A DNA stretch of 64,000 nt from Polaromonas sp. (GTDB lineage Bacteria > Pseudomonadota > Gammaproteobacteria > Burkholderiales > Burkholderiaceae_C), in the NCBI RefSeq assembly GCF_029945685.1, contig NZ_JAQSDA010000008.1, positions 181,091-245,090 on the forward strand. Reading direction: 5' to 3'. Below the pieces are notes generated by a model, which did not search any database, was not told the DNA's origin, and saw only the letters and a program-made list of their open reading frames with translations. Positions within the stretch are counted from its first letter, which is position 1, and each line of letters opens with the position of its first letter. This document shows, piece by piece, positions 55,663-64,000 of the stretch. The translations under genes and the position numbers were made by a program.

Positions 55663-58638
55663 TTATGCCTTCTCGACGTTGCAGACCGTCGTCTTGGTTT
55701 CCTGCATCATCGTCACGCTGTCGTAACCGTAGGTGGTCGCCGTATTGACCGCCTCGCCGCGCACCACAGGGGCCGCGCCCTTGGGGTAGTAGGCCAGCAT
55801 GTCGGCGCCTTGCCAGCGCCCCGAAAAGTGGAAAGGCAGGAACACGGTATCGGGTCCGACACGTTCAGTGACAAGCGCCTGGACATTCAGGCGCGCACCG
55901 GTCGGTGTGCTGACCCAGGCACGCTCGCCGTTGCGAATGCCCTTCTCTGAGGCCACCTTGGGATTGATCTCGATGAACATTTCCTGCTGCAACTCGGCCA
56001 GCCAGGGGTTGGAGCGGGTTTCCTCGCCGCCACCTTCGTATTCGACCAGACGGCCGGAGGTCATGATCAGCGGGTATTTTTCATGCACCTTGTCGGCAAT
56101 GTTTTTCTGCTGAATGGTCTTGTAGAGCGTCGGCAGACGCCAGAAGGCCTTCTTGTCATCATGCGTCGGGTACTTGGCCATGAGGTCGGGCCGGTTGCCG
56201 TACAGCGGTTCGCGGTGCTGAGGGATTGCGTCCGGGAAATTCCAGACCACCGCACGCGCCTTGGCATTGCCAAACGGATGGCAGCCATGGCCCTGCATGA
56301 ATACCCGGATCATTCCGCCCGAAGGGTCGGTCTTCCAGTTCTTGCCTTCAGCAGCGGCCTTCTCCGGCTCCGTCAGCTCATCCCACCAGCCGAGTTTCTT
56401 GAGCAGCAAATGATCAAGTTCGGGGTAACCGGTCTGGATATCCGCGCCCTTGGAGTGCGAACCGTCTTCAGCCAGCAGGTTTTTGCCTTCCCGCTCAACG
56501 CCGAAATTGGCGCGGAAGTTGCCACCACCGTCCATCACGTGTTTGGAGGTGTCGTAGAGGTTGGGGGAACCGGGGTGTTTCATTTCCGGCGTTCCGAAAC
56601 AAGGCCATGGCAGACCGAAATAGTCACCGGTGGTGTCGTAGCCTGTTTCCTTGTCTTTGCCGCCCTTGGACTTCAGTGTCTTGACGTCAAACATGTGCAT
56701 GTTGCGCATGTGGGCCTTCAGGCGCTCCGGGCTTTGACCGGTGTAGCCGATGGTCCAGACACATTTGTTGATCTCGCGCAGGATGTCTTCCGGCACGGGC
56801 TCGTCCATGCCTTTGACCTTCTGCATCTTGTAGTTCTTCGACAGTTCCTTGGCAAAGCCGAGTTTCTCGGCGAGCTGGTGCATGATCATGTGATCACTGC
56901 GGCTCTCCCACAGCGGCTCGATGACTTTTTCACGCCACTGCAGAGAGCGGTTGGATGCCGTCACGGAACCGCTGGTCTCGAACTGGGTCGCAGCCGGCAA
57001 CAAGTAAACCGCGCGGTTGGGGTTGAGGTCTTCTGCCTTGCCCGGCATGGCCGCCATGGCTGCAGTCGCCGACGGATAGGGATCAATCACCACCAGCAGG
57101 TCCAGCTTGTCCATGGCGCGCTTCATCTCCAGACCGCGCGTCTGGGAGTTGGGCGCATGACCCCAGAACACCACGCCGCGAAGGTTGGAGTCCTGGTCGA
57201 TGAATTCGTTCTTCTCCATCACGCCGTCGATCCAGCGCGACACCGTGATGCCCGGCTTGCCCATCATGGCGGGCGAGGAATAACGTCCCTTGATCCAGTC
57301 GAAATCCACCCCCCAGGTCCTGGCGAAATGTTTCCACGAACCTTCGGCCAGACCGTAGTAGCCCGGCAGGGAATCCGGGTTGGGGCCGACATCGGTCGCA
57401 CCCTGCACGTTGTCATGACCACGGAAAATGTTGGTGCCGCCGCCGGAGACGCCGACGTTGCCGAGGGCCAGCTGCAGGATGCAGGAGGCGCGCACCATGG
57501 CATTGCCGATGGTGTGCTGGGTCTGCCCCATGCACCAGACGATGGTGGACGGCCGGTTCTTGGCCATCATCTCGGCGGCCATGTAGACACGCGCCTCGGG
57601 CACGCCGCAGGCTTCCTCGACCTTGTCCGGCGTCCACTTCGCGAGCACGTCTTCCTTGACCTTGTCCATGCCGTAGACACGGTCGTTGATGTATTTGGTG
57701 TCTTCCCAGCCGTTCTTGAAGATGTGGTACAGCATGCCGAACAGGAACGGGATATCCGAACCGGAGCGGATGCGGATGAACTCGTCTGCCTTGGCGGCCG
57801 TGCGCGTGAAACGCGGGTCCACCACAATCATCTTGCAACCGGACTCCTTGGAGTGCAGCATGTGCAGCAGGCTGACAGGGTGAGCCTCCGCAGCGTTGGA
57901 ACCGATGTACAACGCGCACTTGCTGTTTTGCATGTCGTTGTACGAATTGGTCATGGCGCCGTAGCCCCACGTGTTGGCCACACCAGCCACCGTGGTGGAA
58001 TGGCAGATGCGCGCCTGGTGGTCACAGTTGTTGCTGCCCCAGAAGCTCACGAACTTGCGCATCAGGTAGGCCTGCTCGTTGTTGTGCTTGGACGATCCGA
58101 CCCAGTACACGGAATCAGGGCCGCTGGCCTTGCGCAAATCCATCATGCGCGCGGTGATCTCGTTGAGCGCCGTGTCCCAGCTGATGCGCTCGTACTTGCC
58201 GCCCACCAGCTTCATCGGATAACGAAGGCGGTATTCGCCGTGACCGTGTTCGCGCAGTGCCGCACCCTTGGCGCAATGCGCGCCGAGGTTGATCGGCGAA
58301 TCGAACACCGGCTCCTGCCGGACCCAGACGCCGTTTTCGACAACCGCATCGACGGCACAACCCACCGAGCAGTGGGTGCAGACCGTGCGCTTGACCTCGA
58401 TTTTTCCGCTGCCGTCACCTGCGCCGGGCGTGGCCGCCCTGGCTTTCTTGACCAGCGTCAGCTGGGTGGCAGCCAGACCGACGCCGACCCCCAGGCCCGA
58501 ACGGCGCAGAAAAGCGCGGCGATCCATGGTCGGCAGGGCATTCGACAGTCCGCGCGACAGGCTTTGGACAAAACGTGCGGATCCGGCGCGCTGCGCTGTA
58601 TCGCCGTGGACACCGTGAGTTTTTTTCGTGAGCAACAT
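55663..58638 (-). CDS. fdhA: Formate dehydrogenase alpha subunit (Mo-bisPGD, Tat-exported, cysteine form)
   Basis: The 991-residue protein has a twin-arginine signal at about 39-68 (DRRAFLRRSGLGVG). A [4Fe-4S] cluster site follows: C87-x2-C90-x3-C94 and C122. The metal ligand is C212 in ARICHSTTVAGVANTW, where E. coli FdnG has selenocysteine. RGHDNVQGATDVGP and the C-terminal dinucleotide-binding domain (HPFGNAKARAVVWNFPDAI) are typical of FdnG-type enzymes. It oxidises formate to CO2 in the periplasm. The order is Tat protein, fdhA, fdhB, lipoprotein, fdhC. Confidence 0.96.
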   Translation of the reverse strand: MLLTKKTHGVHGDTAQRAGSARFVQSLSRGLSNALPTMDRRAFLRRSGLGVGVGLAATQLTLVKKARAATPGAGDGSGKIEVKRTVCTHCSVGCAVDAVVENGVWVRQEPVFDSPINLGAHCAKGAALREHGHGEYRLRYPMKLVGGKYERISWDTALNEITARMMDLRKASGPDSVYWVGSSKHNNEQAYLMRKFVSFWGSNNCDHQARICHSTTVAGVANTWGYGAMTNSYNDMQNSKCALYIGSNAAEAHPVSLLHMLHSKESGCKMIVVDPRFTRTAAKADEFIRIRSGSDIPFLFGMLYHIFKNGWEDTKYINDRVYGMDKVKEDVLAKWTPDKVEEACGVPEARVYMAAEMMAKNRPSTIVWCMGQTQHTIGNAMVRASCILQLALGNVGVSGGGTNIFRGHDNVQGATDVGPNPDSLPGYYGLAEGSWKHFARTWGVDFDWIKGRYSSPAMMGKPGITVSRWIDGVMEKNEFIDQDSNLRGVVFWGHAPNSQTRGLEMKRAMDKLDLLVVIDPYPSATAAMAAMPGKAEDLNPNRAVYLLPAATQFETSGSVTASNRSLQWREKVIEPLWESRSDHMIMHQLAEKLGFAKELSKNYKMQKVKGMDEPVPEDILREINKCVWTIGYTGQSPERLKAHMRNMHMFDVKTLKSKGGKDKETGYDTTGDYFGLPWPCFGTPEMKHPGSPNLYDTSKHVMDGGGNFRANFGVEREGKNLLAEDGSHSKGADIQTGYPELDHLLLKKLGWWDELTEPEKAAAEGKNWKTDPSGGMIRVFMQGHGCHPFGNAKARAVVWNFPDAIPQHREPLYGNRPDLMAKYPTHDDKKAFWRLPTLYKTIQQKNIADKVHEKYPLIMTSGRLVEYEGGGEETRSNPWLAELQQEMFIEINPKVASEKGIRNGERAWVSTPTGARLNVQALVTERVGPDTVFLPFHFSGRWQGADMLAYYPKGAAPVVRGEAVNTATTYGYDSVTMMQETKTTVCNVEKA

Positions 58639-58670
58639 GGAGCTCTCCGTAAGAAGGGGAACGGGAAGAA

Positions 58671-58877
58671 TCAGAGACGCGCGGTCTGGTAGTAGCGCTT
58701 GACGTGATCAGACAGGCTGTAGCCTCCGCCTTTTTCCGGCGCAGGCTTGGGTTCCTGCAGGGCCGCCTCGGGCGCTTGCATCCCGGGCAGGGCGACCGCC
58801 ACGGCGGCAACGGCGCCGGTGGCGGCAGCACCGAAGAAGAAACCCCGGCGTGAAGGTTTTGGCTGGCTGTCCTGCAT
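58671..58877 (-). CDS. Small Tat-targeted protein of formate dehydrogenase loci
   Basis: From ATG 58877 (MQDSQPKPSRRGFFFGAAAT) the protein has 68 residues, with an SRRGFFFG twin-arginine motif, a hydrophobic stretch and the C-terminus YSLSDHVKRYYQTARL. This matches the family known as formate dehydrogenase region Tat target. The function is not known, possibly a small subunit or assembly factor of FdhA. A ribosome binding site (TTGGAG) precedes it. The 240 bases upstream (58878-59117) hold no gene and probably the promoter of this part of the operon. Confidence 0.88.
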   Translation of the reverse strand: MQDSQPKPSRRGFFFGAAATGAVAAVAVALPGMQAPEAALQEPKPAPEKGGGYSLSDHVKRYYQTARL

Positions 58878-59117
58878 AGTGGTCTCCAAGGAAGCTTGCT
58901 GATATGAACTGGTTTGCATACTTACTGATTTACTTACTTTACGCCAGACCTGAACAGGCGACAACGGTCAGGTCAGGCCAAATGCAACACCCAAGGGAAA
59001 ACGATAGGGCATCTTAGTTTTTACCCCGGCTGCACTAATCAGAAAAAAGTGTCGCATTTTGAGAAAAAGCTGCTGCGCGGAGCGCGTGGGGCCCAGCCTG
59101 GCATGGGCCCGGCCTGC

Positions 59118-59738
59118 TCAGGCCAGCATGTCGAAGCCCTGGGTTTCAACGCTGAGAAAAGTGTGTGTAAAACCGGCCAGACTGCGGTAGAAGTCCGCCC
59201 TCGGATGGGCACTGACCACATCGCACAGGGTGGTGGCCCAGGGCTGCAGATGACGTGCGAAAAACTCGCGCTGACGCGTCAGGTTGGCAACCGCCACATC
59301 GTCCCCCGCAATCAGGTAACGCATCACCTCGCACAGATAGGCGATATGGTCTTCGGTTTCGGGCATGGTTTCGTCACGCGCCAGACCCAGAGCTTCCAGA
59401 TCGGTGCGAAGCGCCGCCAGCGGCTTCTCGTTGAGGAACCCACTGAGGTAGTGGGATCCGAACAGGTAGACCTCGGGTTTGCCGACGCCACCAAACAGCG
59501 CTTCGTATTCCCGGGCAATTTCCCCGCCGGGCAACCGGCGGGCAGCACCGACGAGTTCAGACCACGAGGCTTCCAGCAAGGCACCGGCAGCAGGCGCTTC
59601 GGTCACGGCCACCCGCAGGTTGTCGAGCAGGGCAGCCGGCGGTGGCGCGTAATACAGCGCTGCCAGCAGTCCATAAACTTCGGCGCGGGCGGTTTCTTCG
59701 TCGAGGGTGGACGCTACGAGTTGGGCGGGCTGGGTCAT
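59118..59738 (-). CDS. TorD/DmsD-family molybdoenzyme chaperone
   Basis: The 206-residue helical protein has the TorD-type pattern: EETARAEVYGLLAALYYAPP, EYEALFGGVGKPEVYLFGSH with the conserved YxxLFxG and PYxS-like segment, and AYLCEVMRYLIAG. Such chaperones bind Tat signal peptides of molybdoenzymes until the cofactor is in place. The downstream FdhA and small Tat protein both have such signals. Starts six bases after the ferredoxin stop. Confidence 0.9.
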   Translation of the reverse strand: MTQPAQLVASTLDEETARAEVYGLLAALYYAPPPAALLDNLRVAVTEAPAAGALLEASWSELVGAARRLPGGEIAREYEALFGGVGKPEVYLFGSHYLSGFLNEKPLAALRTDLEALGLARDETMPETEDHIAYLCEVMRYLIAGDDVAVANLTRQREFFARHLQPWATTLCDVVSAHPRADFYRSLAGFTHTFLSVETQGFDMLA

Positions 59739-59743
59739 GGGTT

Positions 59744-61831
59744 TTAGCGAATGTCGGTGATCTTGATTTCGTTGTCGGCGGAGTAGATGTCAATCACGCG
59801 GCAGTCGCTGCACATTTTCAGGCGTTCAGCTGCCGCTCCCTGGAACATGGCATGTCCGGCCAGCTTGCCCAGCATGGACTCGATCGCCTTGAGCGTGCCG
59901 AAGGGCTTGCTGCAGCGTATGCACTGGTAGGGCTGGCTCTCATTGAGCACACGCGCCTCCTTGCGCTGCGGCGTGAGCAGCAGGCGCGGCTGCAGGGTGA
60001 TGGCGTTTTCCGGACAGGTTGTCGCGCACAGGCCGCATTGCACGCAGTTTTTCTCGATGAATTTAAGCTGCGGCCGCTCCGGGTTGTCCTGCAGTGCACT
60101 GGCCGGACAGGCGCTGACGCAGCTCAGGCACAGCGTGCAGGCATCCCTGTTGATGACCAGGGTGCCCAGCGGCGAACCGGCGGCCGGCAGCGCAATCGCC
60201 TCGGGCCTGGCCGTGGCCTGCGTCATCAGGTGATCCAGCGCCAGCTCCAGGGTGGCACGTTTGTCGGCCTGCACGGCAAATCCAGCCGCCTGGCCGACGC
60301 CCTGGGCCGGCGCCGCCTGCAGCTGGGCGTCGAGCGTGGCCAGGTCGCGCGCGTCCCTGGCGTCGAGAATACGGAAGTGTTCCCCCTGGTAACCGAGGCC
60401 GCCCAGGATGGCCTGTGCCACGTCCATCTGCTCGCGTACCGCTTCACGGTACTGGGGCGCTTCCTCGTGCGTCATCAGGACCCACACCTGGGAAGCGCCA
60501 TGGGCGATGGCCGAGAGCCACAACTCCAGTCCCACCGAGACGGTGTGCCACAAGGCCAGCGGCAAAACGCGCGCCGGCACGCCATGCGTGGCCGGATCGA
60601 GCCGCGCCATGCGGCCCAGGTCACCCAACAGCCGGGTGCCCGCTTCCTGGCTGTGCAGCAGCAGGGCCGCCTGCTTGCCGCCCGCACGCGCATACGTGCC
60701 CAGCAGGGTCTTGATCTTCGCGCCCTGCTCCCCGGGACGCGGGTAGGCAAAGGTCAGTGCCCCGCTCGGACACACCGTGGTGCAGGCACCGCAGCCCACA
60801 CACAGATTGGGATTCACAACGATTTGCTGTCGGTCACGCTGGCTGCTGATCGCCGAGGCCGAGCAGACGTCGATACAGGCGGTGCAGCCGGTTTTTTCAT
60901 TGCGGCTGTGGGCACAGAGTTTTTGCTTGTAGTTGAAGAACTTCGGCTTTTCGAACTCACCCACCAGCGAGCGCAGTTGCAGCAACGTGCTGGTGTCCTG
61001 GCCATCCCAGCGGAAATACCCCTGAGGCAAGGCATGTTGCGTGAAGGCCGGGGTGACACGCAGGTCCAGCACCAGATCGAATTTTTCGCTCAAAGCCTCG
61101 GGTGCGCGGCCGAAATCGATTGCCCCGGCCACACCGCACGCTTTCACGCAGGCCCGGTGCGACTTGCACAGGGCGTTGTCGATCTGGTAGTCGAAACCGA
61201 TGGCGCCTTCGGGGCAGGCCGCCAGACAGGCATTGCAGCGGGTGCACAGGTCGAGGTCGATCGCGTTGTTGCGCTGCCAATGGAGCTCGAAAGCGCCCAG
61301 CCAGCCGGTCAGGCGCTGGATCTTGCCGGCCAGCACCGGATAACGCCGCTCCTGCAGACCGCCGTCCCGGCCCGTTCCCAGACTGAACAGCGTCACGTCC
61401 AGCGCGTCTGACAGCAAGCCGGCGGCACGCTCGGCCGCATCGAGCTCACCGATGATGAGCACACGACCGGCGCTTTTGTAGGTCACGGTGGCCACGGGCT
61501 CGGCATCCGGCAGATGGGCGACCGCAAGCAAGGCGGCAATCTTGGGGCTGGCCTGCGCAGCGTCCCGGCTCCAGCCGCCGGTTTCACGGATGTTGACGAA
61601 CTTGATAACCGACGTAGCGCCCTCGGTCTGCTGGGCCAGTTCCGCAAACAACCGGCTCTCCTGGGTGCAAGCCACCACCACGTCGTCGCCGGACTGAACC
61701 GCCTTCTGGAAGGCGCCGGCTTCGCGGCGGCACAGCGCCGAATGCAGGGTCAGTTTTTCGTCAAGTGCCGTGCCCAGCGTCTGGGGCTGGAGCGGCATGG
61801 TCTGGTTGCAGTCGCAGATCAGTGTGGGCAT
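59744..61831 (-). CDS. Multi-cluster [4Fe-4S] ferredoxin-type protein of the fdh locus
   Basis: From ATG 61831 (MPTLICDCNQTMPLQPQ) the protein has 695 residues. It has at least five ferredoxin motifs: CTRCNACLAACPEGAI, CTACIDVCSASAI, CVGCGACTTVCPSGAL, CTLCLSCVSACPASAL and CVQCGLCATTCPENAI. Further CxxC pairs are CIRC and CSDC near the C-terminus. A hydrogenase/heterodisulfide-reductase-like segment lies between. No signal peptide, so cytoplasmic. It may carry electrons to or from a cytoplasmic partner of the formate dehydrogenase system. Its start lies 71 bases inside the 3' end of the DUF3306 gene. Confidence 0.88.
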   Translation of the reverse strand: MPTLICDCNQTMPLQPQTLGTALDEKLTLHSALCRREAGAFQKAVQSGDDVVVACTQESRLFAELAQQTEGATSVIKFVNIRETGGWSRDAAQASPKIAALLAVAHLPDAEPVATVTYKSAGRVLIIGELDAAERAAGLLSDALDVTLFSLGTGRDGGLQERRYPVLAGKIQRLTGWLGAFELHWQRNNAIDLDLCTRCNACLAACPEGAIGFDYQIDNALCKSHRACVKACGVAGAIDFGRAPEALSEKFDLVLDLRVTPAFTQHALPQGYFRWDGQDTSTLLQLRSLVGEFEKPKFFNYKQKLCAHSRNEKTGCTACIDVCSASAISSQRDRQQIVVNPNLCVGCGACTTVCPSGALTFAYPRPGEQGAKIKTLLGTYARAGGKQAALLLHSQEAGTRLLGDLGRMARLDPATHGVPARVLPLALWHTVSVGLELWLSAIAHGASQVWVLMTHEEAPQYREAVREQMDVAQAILGGLGYQGEHFRILDARDARDLATLDAQLQAAPAQGVGQAAGFAVQADKRATLELALDHLMTQATARPEAIALPAAGSPLGTLVINRDACTLCLSCVSACPASALQDNPERPQLKFIEKNCVQCGLCATTCPENAITLQPRLLLTPQRKEARVLNESQPYQCIRCSKPFGTLKAIESMLGKLAGHAMFQGAAAERLKMCSDCRVIDIYSADNEIKITDIR

Positions 61832-62441
61832 GGTTTTCTTGGCTGGCGCCGGAGCCAGGCTGCGGCTCGGGTTGGCTGGAATGTTCTGGCGAAATGGCTG
61901 GATCGGGTAGGGGCAGCCCTTCCTGGGACTGTGCCACGGTTTCATCTTTGGGGTTATTCGCAGTTTCCCGTGGTGTCGTGGCCTGCGCCGCCTTCCCGCC
62001 CTCTTTCTCTTCATCCTCAAACAGATTGAGGAACTTGGCGCTCGCCATCTGCCGGAGCATGGACTCGGGAATGGGATCGGACTTGGAATAGTCGTCGATG
62101 TAGATGTCCAGGCCGTCCATCACATTGAAGTGCGGGTCAGCAAACAGCTTCTTCATCGCGGCATTACGCACTTCGGGTCCGACATCACCGGCCATGAAGG
62201 GCTTGAAATCGGAATCCCGCGTCAACAGCTGCGCGTCTTCCAGTGTCAGCAACTTCTTTTCGGGCGGCGCGGCGGCATCGGCCGGGGGCGGCACCGCTGC
62301 CGGGGGAACTGGCGCTCCCGTCCAGGCTGCTGCTACAGGTGTAATGGCGGCAGGCGCCGGTTCGTCGAGCGGCTTGCCCTGCAGGGCGTCCGTCTTGCGG
62401 CGTGCCCACCGGCCCAGGAATCCGGAGGCTTCGTCAGCCAT
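61761..62441 (-). CDS. DUF3306 protein
   Basis: From ATG 62441 the 226-residue protein starts MADEASGFLGRWARRKTDAL, as DUF3306 proteins do (FLxRWSRRK). A central conserved part has LLTRDSDFKPFMAGDVGPEV and FNVMDGLDIYIDDYSK. The rest is alanine/proline-rich, and the C-terminal 70 residues are low in complexity. DUF3306 occurs with formate dehydrogenase genes; the function is unknown. The gene overlaps DUF3305 by eight bases and the ferredoxin gene by 71 bases. Confidence 0.88.
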   Translation of the reverse strand: MADEASGFLGRWARRKTDALQGKPLDEPAPAAITPVAAAWTGAPVPPAAVPPPADAAAPPEKKLLTLEDAQLLTRDSDFKPFMAGDVGPEVRNAAMKKLFADPHFNVMDGLDIYIDDYSKSDPIPESMLRQMASAKFLNLFEDEEKEGGKAAQATTPRETANNPKDETVAQSQEGLPLPDPAISPEHSSQPEPQPGSGASQENHAHTDLRLQPDHAAPAPDAGHGT

Positions 62442-63024
62442 GGCCACCGCCCCCGCCAAACTTCTTGTCGGTGCTCACGCGCGCCGGGTTGCCAAAACGG
62501 TCCTGCAGCGGCTTGAAGCTTTGCGGGCGCTGCCGGCGCTTGGCCTCCAGCACGTAGTGGGCATCGACAAAAGCCTGCACCCACTCGACCACATCGCGCG
62601 GCGCAGCCACCTGCTCCACGGTTTCCTGCGCGTCCAGCCAGCGCCCGGCGTCGTGGTAACTCAGGGTCACGGTCTGCGGCACAGCCACCGGTTCGTCGGC
62701 CAGCGCCGCCTCTTCCTCCATGCGCCAGACGACCCAGAAGCAGGGCTGGGGCGTGGTGACATTGAGGTAGTAACCTTCGGCGTCGTCGGTGAACAGTTCC
62801 ACCTTGAACCCGGGGTGCAGCCAGCGCTCTTCCTGCTCGTCCTTGAGCAGCAGGCGCGGCTGGTCACCAAAATTCTCCTCGTGCGGCACGATGTCGGCCA
62901 GCGACCAGCGCCAGGGCTGCCAGCGGTTGTCGATGCGCTCGCGGCGCATGACCACGGCCACCGCCACGAAGGGGCGGCGAATGGCCGGATCGGCACCGGG
63001 GAGCTGCAGGACAAATTCAGACAT
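62434..63024 (-). CDS. DUF3305 protein
   Basis: From ATG 63024 (MSEFVLQLPG) the protein has 196 residues. It has VVMRRERIDNRWQPWRWSLA, the W-rich start of DUF3305, then LHPGFKVELFTDDAEGYYLN and PQPCFWVVWRMEE. It is a soluble cytoplasmic protein of unknown function found in formate dehydrogenase loci next to DUF3306. The frame is open upstream to 63165 but overlaps the molybdopterin gene. It follows that gene by 47 bases. Confidence 0.88.
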   Translation of the reverse strand: MSEFVLQLPGADPAIRRPFVAVAVVMRRERIDNRWQPWRWSLADIVPHEENFGDQPRLLLKDEQEERWLHPGFKVELFTDDAEGYYLNVTTPQPCFWVVWRMEEEAALADEPVAVPQTVTLSYHDAGRWLDAQETVEQVAAPRDVVEWVQAFVDAHYVLEAKRRQRPQSFKPLQDRFGNPARVSTDKKFGGGGGHG

Positions 63025-63071
63025 GCCCGCAGTGTACGGTGGTCTGTATTCCCTGTTTCCGTGCTGCTTTT

Positions 63072-64000
63072 TTATCTGCCCCCGCTTGGAATGCCGTCCA
63101 TCGCGTTGACGCCATAACCGGGAATCAACGCGGGCTGCCCACCCCGCCGGATCGCCACAGCGCAATACTTGAACTCGGGAATTTTTCCGAACGGGTCCAG
63201 GGCGGCATTGGTCATCAGGTTGGCTGCTGCCTCGTAATAGGCAAAGGGAATGAACACCGCACCCTGGGGCGTGCCGTCATCGCGCCGCACATGGATGGCC
63301 ACGCTGCCGCGGCGCGACTGCACCGTGATCACGTCGCCCGCCACCAGTCCGAAAGCACTCAGGTCTGCCCCGCACATGGACGCCGTGGCCATGGGCTCGA
63401 TCGCGTCCAGCACTGTCGCGCGCCGCGTCATGCTGCCGGTATGCCAGTGCTCCAGCTGGCGGCCGGTGATGAGCACAAACGGGTAGTCGGCGTCAGGCCG
63501 CTCGTCCGCGGGAATGATGTCTGCCGGCACCAGGTGCACACGTCCGTCCTGGGTGGCAAAACGGTCGATGAACACCGTGGGCGCGCCGGGGTCGTCCGCA
63601 CTCAGGCAGGGGTAAGTCACGCTGGATTCACGCTCCAGCCGCTCCCAGGTGATGCCGGAGATCGCAGCATGCATGGCCTGGCGCATCTCCTCGTAGACTG
63701 CGGCCACGCCGTCGTGCTCTCCTTTGTAGTCCCAGTGAAGCCCCATGCGGCTGGCAAGTTGCTGGATGATCCAAAGATCGGGTTTTGCTTCACCGGGCGG
63801 CTCGATAGCCTGCTTGCCCATCTGCACCATGCGGTCGGTATTGCTGACCGTTCCCGTTTTTTCAGGCCACGCGGTCGCCGGCAGCACGACATCAGCGAGC
63901 CAGGCGGTTTCGGTCATGAAAATGTCCTGCACCACCAGGTGCGACAGGCTGGCCAGCGCGTGCCGCGCATGGTTCAAATCCGGATCACTCATGGCCGGGT
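63072..64000 (-). CDS. Molybdopterin oxidoreductase of formate dehydrogenase type, C-terminal part (5' end outside window)
   Basis: The frame is open to base 64000, so 309 residues of the C-terminal part are visible. LVVQDIFMTETAWLADVVLP, WPEKTGTVSNTDRMVQMG, the molydopterin dinucleotide-binding domain ITGRQLEHWHTGSMTRR, and IPFAYYEAAANLMTNAALDP are typical of FdsA/FdhA-like proteins (NAD-linked or cytoplasmic formate dehydrogenase alpha). It lacks export signals in the visible part. Its place at the head of the operon, before DUF3305/DUF3306 and the ferredoxin protein, suggests a second formate-active molybdoenzyme or an assembly factor with the same fold. Confidence 0.88.
   Translation of the reverse strand, partial: PAMSDPDLNHARHALASLSHLVVQDIFMTETAWLADVVLPATAWPEKTGTVSNTDRMVQMGKQAIEPPGEAKPDLWIIQQLASRMGLHWDYKGEHDGVAAVYEEMRQAMHAAISGITWERLERESSVTYPCLSADDPGAPTVFIDRFATQDGRVHLVPADIIPADERPDADYPFVLITGRQLEHWHTGSMTRRATVLDAIEPMATASMCGADLSAFGLVAGDVITVQSRRGSVAIHVRRDDGTPQGAVFIPFAYYEAAANLMTNAALDPFGKIPEFKYCAVAIRRGGQPALIPGYGVNAMDGIPSGGR

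Noticed and set aside
56083..58692. Plus-strand open frame of 869 codons opposite fdhA
   Set aside because: It is the antisense of a strongly conserved molybdoenzyme gene.

Overview
The window reads as chromosomal DNA of a betaproteobacterium, most likely a Comamonadaceae member close to Polaromonas, Rhodoferax or Variovorax. I base this on high GC (by eye about 65%, dropping in parts of the RTX region), a Bug/TctC binding protein with tctAB, a gene content typical of Burkholderiales, and a short dispersed palindromic repeat with a core like GCTAT-N7-ATAGC that I associate with this family. No database search was possible, so the genus is an inference.

Layout. 1-2823 (minus) is a tripartite tricarboxylate transporter: the 5' part of a tctC-like gene, then tctA and tctB. 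2960-6947 (minus) holds a GspE/PilB-type ATPase without pilus neighbours, a spermidine-synthase-fold protein, a uracil/hypoxanthine DNA glycosylase and TatD. 7077-11290 (plus) is a membrane-anchored trypsin-like protease followed by MoxR, DUF58 and VWA (BatA-like) proteins. 11922-14817 (minus) is a tight operon of a J-domain protein and three proteins I do not recognise. 15019-16948 is lolCD. 17041-26600 is mainly plus-strand housekeeping: an RpfE-like protein, recJ, a Crp/Fnr regulator, a DUF2892 protein, a 24-residue membrane peptide, a GST (minus), a PHP phosphoesterase, an EamA exporter, a Sua5/YciO protein, a site-2 protease and trpS. 26807-28849 is a convergent two-component pair.

29118-42902 (minus) is the main accessory region. 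It is a type I secretion cassette with an ABC exporter carrying a degenerate C39 domain, a HlyD adaptor, an unknown two-TM protein and a 3091-residue RTX protein with an N-terminal lipase fold. A relic of a second hlyD 3' end lies directly after the RTX stop codon. A strong palindrome of the CTG-N10-CAG type lies upstream of the exporter gene.

43248-47394 (minus) has tRNA-Ser(CGA), serS, a PLP dehydratase, ispH and fkpB. 47555-48891 (plus) is radC and an Smr protein. 49088-52050 (minus) is a truncated haemoglobin and a YbbP-like permease. 52168-64000 (minus) is a respiratory formate dehydrogenase locus: the C-terminal part of a second molybdopterin oxidoreductase (running off the window), DUF3305, DUF3306, a multi-cluster ferredoxin, a TorD-type chaperone, a small Tat protein, FdhA with cysteine instead of selenocysteine, FdhB, a small lipoprotein, the cytochrome b subunit, a small secreted protein and FdhD. 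Together these would mature, export and connect a periplasmic formate-oxidising enzyme to the quinone pool.

Two dispersed repeat families cross the whole window. One (about 90 bp, centred on CCCCCCGAGGGGG) has six copies, three of them in frame inside ispH, fdhD and the RpfE-like gene. The other (about 50 bp, palindromic plus a conserved tail) has eight copies, one inside the DNA glycosylase gene.
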